Source: an uncultured Lachnospiraceae bacterium
Lineage (GTDB): Bacteria > Bacillota > Clostridia > Lachnospirales > Lachnospiraceae
Reading direction: 5' to 3'
Length of the DNA: 7,719 nt
Assembly: GCA_902803625.1 (NCBI GenBank)
Contig: CADCQV010000301.1
Span: 1-7,719 of the forward strand
A program made the translations under genes and the position numbers. Below are positions 1 through 4,580 of the stretch, piece after piece (positions within the stretch are counted from its first letter, which is position 1; every line of letters begins with the position of its first letter). The notes under the pieces are model-generated. The model worked only from the letters and a program-made list of their open reading frames with translations. It ran no database searches and was not told the origin of the DNA.

Positions 1-585
1 CTGGGGAGTTGTTGTATCGGTCTCAACCTTTGCCTTTACCGTCAGACTGTGATTCAGGGGATCAAAGGTCTCCTCAAGGGTAACCTTGTATTTCCCGGCC
101 TTCATCTTGTCATTGTACTCTTCCACCTGAACATTTTTGTTATCCTCGCAGTACCCGTGGTTCTCGAGATGCCCGTCGAGAAGCTTCTGTCCGTTTAATT
201 CTATCTGCTCGGATATCCTCTGCACCTCCGCTGTCAGCTGATCGACCTCCTGCTGTATATCCGCACGGTCACTGGCAGACATGGTGCCGTTACTTGCCTT
301 TATTGCAAGCTCATTTAATCTCTGCAGCATATCATTTACTTCGTTTAATGCGCCGTCTGCGGTTTCCAGAACTGATTTACCCGTCGTTGCGTTTACATCG
401 GCTCTTTCCAGCGCCGCCAGCTGCTGACGCATCCTGCCTGATATGGCATAACCCGTAGGATCGTCACCCGCGGTATTTATCTTGTAGCCTGATGACAGCT
501 TTCCCGTGGATAATGAAAATGCGGATTCATTCCTCAAAAGAACATTATTCGTGATGATGGATGTGAGATTACTGTTGATGTGCAT
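1..585 (-). CDS. Flagellin, N-terminal part (3' end cut by window edge)
   Basis: Filament subunit exported by the flagellar type III apparatus. I translated 195 residues from the ATG at 585; the frame is still open at base 1, so the central and C-terminal parts are missing. Residues 1-138 match the conserved flagellin D0/D1 N-terminus: M-H-I-N at the start, KLSSGYKINTAGDDPTGYAIS at about 29-49, then the long D1 helices with QRLNELAI at 88-95 and the IQQEV helix at 110-114, ending in NGQKLLDG at 131-138. From about 139 it enters a variable segment containing one cysteine (C146), which is uncommon in flagellins. The start is fixed by GGAGGT at 591-596, 5 bases upstream of the ATG. The start overlaps the end of the upstream gene by 17 bases. 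A hook-filament junction protein (FlgL-like) is the main alternative, but the long match to flagellin D1 favours flagellin. Whether it is the major or a minor flagellin cannot be told. Confidence 0.88.
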   Translation of the reverse strand, partial: MHINSNLTSIITNNVLLRNESAFSLSTGKLSSGYKINTAGDDPTGYAISGRMRQQLAALERADVNATTGKSVLETADGALNEVNDMLQRLNELAIKASNGTMSASDRADIQQEVDQLTAEVQRISEQIELNGQKLLDGHLENHGYCEDNKNVQVEEYNDKMKAGKYKVTLEETFDPLNHSLTVKAKVETDTTTPQ

Positions 586-3500
586 AGAATACCTCCGTTA
601 TAAATATCTTCGCTGTCCTGTATAAAACAGCGGGGCTGTTTCCGGCATCCATGCTCTCTGACCCGCCTGATCCTCCGTCTGTCCCTGACGGAGCCTGATT
701 CCTGTTTCCTATGGAATTTATATCGGCAGTTTCCGGGATTCTGTTTATATCCCCGGATAAAGACTTTTCAAAATATATCCCTTCCCTCTTTATCCCGGCA
801 TCATCCAGCGCCTTGAAAAACCCCTCTGAAACCGCCTGTAACCGCGTACTCCCGTCTCCATCGGAAGAAGACACGATTCCCTTTACCGCATCTGCCGACA
901 GAGTGAATTCAGCATAAACCTGCCCAAGCTCCTCTGTGTCAAAGGATACGGCAGCCTTTGATTCCCCTGTTCCCCTTACTATCTTTAAGTTTACGGATAT
1001 CATCCGTCCATCCGCTTCCACAGGGATCTCATAATTCTCCTCACGGGACAGGGCTCTTGCTACGGTAAGTCTACGGTTTAAACTCTGAAGGCTCTTCAGA
1101 TCCACATACTTTTCCGTGTTGAAGGAAGCATCCCTTATAAGCGCCTCCATCTCCTCCGTCATCTCACCGTATGCCTCTTTAACAGCTTCCCCGGTATCTC
1201 CGGTCTCTTCGCTGTCATCGTCCATCTTTTCAAGAAGCTTCTCAGAATGGCTCTTCAGGCTCTCCCTTATGTTCCCGCCAAGCATGGCCATAAGCCCGGA
1301 AAAGAACGCTCCCCTGTTATTCATCAGCGAATCCATTGCGAGCACGTTTTCGGGGGTTATCTCCTGTCCGTAACGTAGAAGCATTTCATAGACCTTATCA
1401 TCCTTTTGTGCAGCAGCCCTTATTTCCTCCGCTTCAAGATTAGTGAGTTCTTCCTCCGGAGTAAAACTGTTCCCTGCAGCAGCGTTTTCCTCCTTATGAT
1501 CATTTTCAGATGATCCGCCGCTTCTCACCATATCCAGAATATCCTCGAGGGTCGTATTTTCATCCGCCACCGGAATACCTTTAAGCTTTTCCGGTGACAG
1601 GCTGTCATAAAGCTCGTGAGCCAGGTTTTCCTGATACTGTTTTTCCTGTCTCTCGTCCCCCTCATTACGGAAGGCAGTTTCTATCTGGGCGTCGATCTTC
1701 AGATTCCGGGATGCATCCTCGGAAGCTGTAAGCCCTCCGAATTCATCATTTACGCTGAAATCCATATGACCCCTGCTCCTTGTACGAAGCTCTGTCAGAA
1801 GATTCCTAAGTGACAGCTCCTTTCCGCTCTGTACAAGGGATCCGATAACCGCCCCGTCGCTGTTCTCGATCTGCCGTAAAAGCCTGAAGATCCCGATATA
1901 GGACTCAGCTTCATCATCGGAGATCTCATTATTTCTCTCGAGCTTAAACAGATACTCGCTGAATTTCTCATTTTCCCCGTCAAGCCCCTGCATATCGGAG
2001 ATTCTGTTAATAAGCTCCTGCATATCGGTCTTTAAGGGATTGATACCTTCTCTTATCAGGGAAACTGCCGCGGCTCCGGTGAGACGGTTTATTAAAGTCC
2101 TTACGGTCTGATCGGCATTCTTCACATCTGCGATATTTCCTTCCGTGATTTCCATGCTGTTGTAGCCGAGGATCCTTACTGCCCTTAGGTTTTCTTCCGT
2201 TTCTTTTATGCCGAGCTCATGCAGCAGCTCTCCCGCATTTCTGAAGGCATTGTCTATGCGGTCTCCGAGATCCGCCCTCACTTCCGTGCCTACTGCCTCG
2301 TAGGTCTGACCCGCCGCCTCGAATTTCAGCTTCAGCTGGTTTCCGGCTTCGTAAACATCATTAACGCTAAAGGCTTCTGCTGAGGAAAAGCTGCCGATTA
2401 CCGCGACAGGCATATTCTTTATTTCGGCGGTTTTTATTACCGTTTCTTCCGCAAGGCTTATGCTTTCTTCGACTGACAGCGGATTTTCCCCGCCGTTCTT
2501 CATAAACAGGGCGCGGTAGAAGGCACGCTCCTTTACTTTAAGCTCATCCACCTTCTCCGAAAGCTCTTCCGTATCAAGAGTAAAGCCGTTATCGGCTTCC
2601 AGAGTCCTGTTTGCCTCGGTATTCATCCTGAGCCTTGTCTCATTTAAGACCCTCTCATTCTTTATCCTGTTATAGCCCTTTATAAGATACGCATTTCCGG
2701 CGCTCTCTCCCCGGGCAAAGGCTCCGCTTATCTCCTGCATCAGATCCCCGGCCTTAAGGGGGAAGGAGAGACTCTTAAGATCCTCATACAGATTAAGGGT
2801 TTCGCTGTTTAAGGCAAAGCCCGACTTTATCAGATATTCTGCATCCTCCTTTATTGATGCATCCGCCGGGAGGCCGGACTCCTCAATAATGCTGTCTATG
2901 CTGCCGGAGAGTGCCTTCAGATCTTCGCTTTCCGCAATCTCTGCCATATAGCCGGTGCCCTCGTTATCGAAGTAGCCCTTTGCTCCCCCGGAACCCTCTC
3001 CCGATCCGGAGTGCTCTGCCATATACACATTCTCCACCGTGGGCTCTGCTCCGTTTGAAAGCAGGTATTCCATACTCCCCTGATCCGGCATTTCCGTCTT
3101 TGCCGCCGTATTAAAGGCATTCAGTGCATCCTTTAGGTTAGTATCGGTCACGGGCAGATCCGCATTTTCAAGTCCCGCTGCGATGAAATCCTTTAATGCT
3201 TCTTCATCCTTTATAAGCTCGCTGTTGACGGGTGTACTGTCGGTAATGGCATTTGCCGCCGCCACGCTGCCGGTGATCTTTGCCGCCGTCTCCCTGTCAA
3301 CGGTATCCGTAAAGCCCGCCACATTAACGCCGGACTGCGCCAGTATCACCTTGATCCTGTCAAGGCCGGTGACAGCTTCTTCCCCGCTCATACGTCCGGG
3401 ATGATAGCCCTCCTCTTTCAGAGCCTGAAAGTCCTTATCCGACATGGTATTTGACATAACAGCCATATAATTATGCGCGTTCTTCGCATCAAAGGAATTT

Positions 3501-3727
3501 ATATCATCTGCCAGGTCGTTCTTCCCGGCCTTTATACCCTTCTGATTCCCTACACCTTTGAAGCCGTGGGCTGCATTCTTTCCTTCTCCGATATCCATTA
3601 CGATACCGGAACCCGGTACCATACCGGCATCATCTGTTCCGTATGCTTTCAACATACGGGAATTCTGTGCGATCCTGTTATTATCCTTTGCAGTGGGTTG
3701 GGTCTCTGTCTGAAAGTTGATATGCAT
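569..3727 (-). CDS. Large flagellin-linked protein with FliK-like C-terminal domain (DUF6240-like)
   Basis: A soluble acidic protein of 1052 residues from the ATG at 3727, with no signal peptide or membrane segment. Residues about 897-986 resemble the FliK/Flg_hook C-terminal domain: an IPVEADGRMISVNLKI strand pair, then FDTEELGQVYAEFTL in the place of the FliK core PEELGxVxVxL, then a helix and DDAGIKREGIYF. FliK senses and ends hook growth, but FliK is usually shorter and sits with hook genes, not beside flagellin. The rest is helical with at least six degenerate copies of a motif L-x3-G-x(2-4)-T-x-E-N-[ILV] (for example LLSNGAEPTVENVYMA at 222-237). I believe this is the Lachnospiraceae family DUF6240, from memory only. 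A Gly/Ser linker lies near 240-251. Start choice: the frame is open to a GTG at 3814 (29 more residues, no ribosome site). The ATG gives M-H-I-N as in flagellin, though its nearest purine run, AGGGA at 3743-3747, is distant. It ends TAA inside the flagellin start. Confidence 0.8.
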   Translation of the reverse strand: MHINFQTETQPTAKDNNRIAQNSRMLKAYGTDDAGMVPGSGIVMDIGEGKNAAHGFKGVGNQKGIKAGKNDLADDINSFDAKNAHNYMAVMSNTMSDKDFQALKEEGYHPGRMSGEEAVTGLDRIKVILAQSGVNVAGFTDTVDRETAAKITGSVAAANAITDSTPVNSELIKDEEALKDFIAAGLENADLPVTDTNLKDALNAFNTAAKTEMPDQGSMEYLLSNGAEPTVENVYMAEHSGSGEGSGGAKGYFDNEGTGYMAEIAESEDLKALSGSIDSIIEESGLPADASIKEDAEYLIKSGFALNSETLNLYEDLKSLSFPLKAGDLMQEISGAFARGESAGNAYLIKGYNRIKNERVLNETRLRMNTEANRTLEADNGFTLDTEELSEKVDELKVKERAFYRALFMKNGGENPLSVEESISLAEETVIKTAEIKNMPVAVIGSFSSAEAFSVNDVYEAGNQLKLKFEAAGQTYEAVGTEVRADLGDRIDNAFRNAGELLHELGIKETEENLRAVRILGYNSMEITEGNIADVKNADQTVRTLINRLTGAAAVSLIREGINPLKTDMQELINRISDMQGLDGENEKFSEYLFKLERNNEISDDEAESYIGIFRLLRQIENSDGAVIGSLVQSGKELSLRNLLTELRTRSRGHMDFSVNDEFGGLTASEDASRNLKIDAQIETAFRNEGDERQEKQYQENLAHELYDSLSPEKLKGIPVADENTTLEDILDMVRSGGSSENDHKEENAAAGNSFTPEEELTNLEAEEIRAAAQKDDKVYEMLLRYGQEITPENVLAMDSLMNNRGAFFSGLMAMLGGNIRESLKSHSEKLLEKMDDDSEETGDTGEAVKEAYGEMTEEMEALIRDASFNTEKYVDLKSLQSLNRRLTVARALSREENYEIPVEADGRMISVNLKIVRGTGESKAAVSFDTEELGQVYAEFTLSADAVKGIVSSSDGDGSTRLQAVSEGFFKALDDAGIKREGIYFEKSLSGDINRIPETADINSIGNRNQAPSGTDGGSGGSESMDAGNSPAVLYRTAKIFITEVFYAHQQ
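591..596 (-). promoter_or_regulatory. Shine-Dalgarno of the flagellin gene
   Basis: GGAGGT on the minus strand lies 5 bases before the flagellin ATG at 585. It sits inside the last codons of the upstream gene, so ribosomes finishing that gene pass over it. This permits translational coupling. Confidence 0.85.
625..641 (-). promoter_or_regulatory. Perfect hairpin in the flagellin leader
   Basis: The minus strand reads AAACAGC-CCC-GCTGTTT, a perfect 7-bp stem with a 3-base loop, about 40 bases before the flagellin start and inside the end of the upstream coding region. The stem ends in only a short T run (TTTT), so it is a weak terminator candidate at most. A structured leader or an mRNA-stabilising stem is more plausible. 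The structure is seen in the sequence; the role is inferred. Confidence 0.45.
673..693 (-). promoter_or_regulatory. Hairpin with CAGGGA in its apical part, possible CsrA site
   Basis: The minus strand reads CTCCGTC-AGGGACA-GACGGAG, a perfect 7-bp stem with a 7-base loop that exposes a GGA. CsrA family proteins bind GGA in hairpin loops, and in Bacillus subtilis CsrA represses flagellin (hag) translation through its leader. Here the hairpin lies just downstream of a candidate sigma-28 promoter and about 90 bases before the flagellin start. It also encodes part of the Gly/Ser-rich tail of the upstream protein, so the stem could be a by-product of coding sequence. Confidence 0.35.
720..747 (-). 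promoter_or_regulatory. Candidate sigma-28 (SigD/FliA) promoter for flagellin
   Basis: On the minus strand TAAA (747-744) is followed by 16 bases and then GCCGATAT (727-720). The B. subtilis SigD consensus is close to TAAA-N14..16-GCCGATAT; the E. coli FliA form is TAAAGTTT-N11-GCCGATAA. The -10 element is a full match to the former. The -35 keeps TAAA but not the following GTTT, and the spacing is one base longer than in the E. coli form. It lies inside the coding end of the upstream gene, about 135 bases before the flagellin ATG, and would give a leader of about 125 bases. Flagellin genes are classic sigma-28 targets. Confidence 0.6.
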
Positions 3728-3762
3728 GTGTTTTTTGATGCGTCCCTGCACCTTCTGTACCT

Positions 3763-3783
3763 GCGGCGAGATCCCTTCGCCGC
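3763..3783 (-). promoter_or_regulatory. Leader hairpin before the FliK-like gene
   Basis: The minus strand reads GCGGCGA-AGGGATC-TCGCCGC, a perfect GC-rich 7-bp stem with a 7-base loop, 35 bases before the preferred ATG at 3727. Just upstream is a second dyad, GTATTTCAC-CC-GTGAATAC on the plus strand at 3788-3806 with one unpaired T. If the GTG at 3814 is the real start, both lie in coding sequence. If the ATG is, they form a structured leader in front of a gene without a good ribosome site. No known riboswitch fold was recognised. Confidence 0.35.
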
Positions 3784-3881
3784 CCGGGTATTTCACCCGT
3801 GAATACTGCTTCACTCGTTATTTCGGTTGTTTCCCGGATTTTCTGAAGTGAAACAGTGAAAAAATAGCTGCCGTTCATCCT

Positions 3882-3956
3882 TGTCATCCTGAGCGAAGCG
3901 AAGGATCTTTCCCTTTTGCTTACAAAGATTCTTCGGGCTGCGCCCTCAGAATGACA
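3882..3956. repeat. Palindromic intergenic repeat (REP/MITE-like, TGTCATyCTGAG family)
   Basis: Left arm 3882-3910 begins TGTCATCCTGAGCG and ends CGAAGGATCTTT. Right arm 3924-3956, read in reverse complement, begins TGTCATTCTGAGGG and ends CGAAGAATCTTT. A 13-base loop separates them and one arm is 4 bases longer. I recognise this as the dispersed palindrome found in many unrelated bacteria, whose spurious translation reads HSEGAARRI...SFASLRMT; the same string appears here on the minus strand. It has no protein of its own and lies between the terminator of the 148-residue gene and the next gene. Its transcript would fold into a long hairpin. Confidence 0.8.
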
Positions 3957-3970
3957 TAGAAGAAGGATAC

Positions 3971-4001
3971 AAAAAAAGAACCGCCACCCTTGTGACGGTT
4001 C
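3971..4001 (-). terminator. Intrinsic terminator of the 148-residue gene
   Basis: On the minus strand a 10-bp stem (GAACCGTCAC with GTGGCGGTTC, one G-T pair) closes an AAGG tetraloop and is followed directly by seven T. It begins 27 bases after the TGA at 4028-4030. This is a textbook Rho-independent terminator and should separate the unit above from the FliK-like/flagellin unit below. Confidence 0.92.
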
Positions 4002-4027
4002 CTGATGATCTGTATGATTTTTTATGC

Positions 4028-4474
4028 TCAAAGCTTGATATCTTCCTGCTCCGGAGCTTCGGGCAGTTGTCCCCTGATCCTGCCGTCCTCGGAAATAACG
4101 ACCTTTGACGGAGCTGCCGCTTTTTCCGAAAGCTGCTCTGCAAAAGCGCTTTCCGCAGGAAGCTTCTGCATATCCTTAAGAATATTCGGAAGCTTGTCAA
4201 GGAGCTTTCCCGCCATTCTCTCAAAGGCAAAGGAGTTATCGGTGACCATAGCCTTCTGGAATGAATTCTCGGGAGAAACCCGGGTCTGTACCACTCCGCG
4301 GTTTTCCCTCTGAAGCTCTTCGATCTCATGCTGCCTTGTTAAGGAGCTGATACCCTTTGCTTCCTCTACGGGATTAACCTTCTCTACGCGGTTTACTCTC
4401 AGATTCCGATCGGGATCGTTGACCCTGCCGGCATCATAAAAGCTTGGTACCGAAGAATTTATTCTCATAGACAT
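4028..4474 (-). CDS. Unrecognised 148-residue protein under sigma-28 control
   Basis: I do not recognise a family. The protein is small, soluble and charged, with no signal peptide, membrane segment or cysteine. It opens MSMRINSS, close to the M-[RH]-I-N start of flagellin-type proteins. Residues about 47-60 (RQHEIEELQRENRG) should form a short charged helix, about 80-120 an amphipathic helical region (FERMAGKLLDKLPNILKDM), and the tail from about 121 is Pro/Glu-rich and probably disordered. AAAGGAGG at 4481-4488 lies 6 bases before the first ATG and fixes it over the second ATG two codons later. The gene is alone between a strong sigma-28 promoter and an intrinsic terminator, which argues for a late flagellar or chemotaxis role. 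A FlgM-type anti-sigma factor was considered, but the FlgM C-terminal sigma-binding pattern is not visible. An export substrate, chaperone or assembly factor is possible; function is open. Confidence 0.85.
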   Translation of the reverse strand: MSMRINSSVPSFYDAGRVNDPDRNLRVNRVEKVNPVEEAKGISSLTRQHEIEELQRENRGVVQTRVSPENSFQKAMVTDNSFAFERMAGKLLDKLPNILKDMQKLPAESAFAEQLSEKAAAPSKVVISEDGRIRGQLPEAPEQEDIKL

Positions 4475-4480
4475 ATGCCG

Positions 4481-4488
4481 CCTCCTTT
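4481..4488 (-). promoter_or_regulatory. Strong Shine-Dalgarno of the 148-residue gene
   Basis: AAAGGAGG on the minus strand, 6 bases before the ATG at 4474. It favours this ATG over the in-frame ATG two codons downstream, where spacing would be 12. Confidence 0.85.
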
Positions 4489-4537
4489 CCCTGAAAAATT
4501 AAGACGCAGAAAACAAACTGTACATCTTACATCTATA

Positions 4538-4564
4538 ATATCGGATGTTTTTTAAAAAACTTTA
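4538..4564 (-). promoter_or_regulatory. Sigma-28 (FliA/SigD) flagellar promoter
   Basis: On the minus strand TAAAGTTT (4564-4557) is followed by exactly 11 bases and TCCGATAT (4545-4538). The FliA consensus is TAAAGTTT-N11-GCCGATAA and the SigD consensus ends GCCGATAT, so only the first base of the -10 differs from the latter. It begins 17 bases after the glgB stop and lies about 60 bases before the ATG of the 148-residue gene. Transcription should start near 4531, leaving a leader of roughly 55 bases. The spacer and -35 contain a perfect AT palindrome, GTTTTTTAAAAAAC (4547-4560). Confidence 0.9.
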
Positions 4565-4580
4565 GTCTGAGCCCTGAAAA

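Noticed and set aside
2589..2613. CAAA-N13-GCCGATAA on the minus strand inside the FliK-like gene
   Set aside because: The -10 is perfect for sigma-28, but the -35 starts with C and the spacing is two bases short; no gene start follows nearby.
3473..3802. Plus-strand open frame of 109 residues opposite the start of the FliK-like gene
   Set aside because: It is antisense to well-supported coding sequence, lacks a ribosome site and has no recognisable domain; the same holds for the other plus-strand frames.
3740..3830. c-di-GMP riboswitch in the leader of the FliK-like gene
   Set aside because: Two stems are present but none of the conserved GEMM core elements can be found.
3810..3845. ACCGAAAT before the FliK-like gene as a sigma-28 -10
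   Set aside because: There is an extra base in the core, and no TAAA at the required distance upstream.
3681..4031. Minus-strand open frame of 116 residues across the intergenic gap
   Set aside because: Its middle (HSEGAARRI...SFASLRMT) is the known spurious translation of the palindromic repeat, it crosses the terminator, and it has no ribosome site.
4028..4474. 148-residue protein as FlgM anti-sigma-28 factor
   Set aside because: The size and promoter would fit, but the C-terminal helices of FlgM that bind sigma-28 are not recognisable and the tail here is Pro/Glu-rich.
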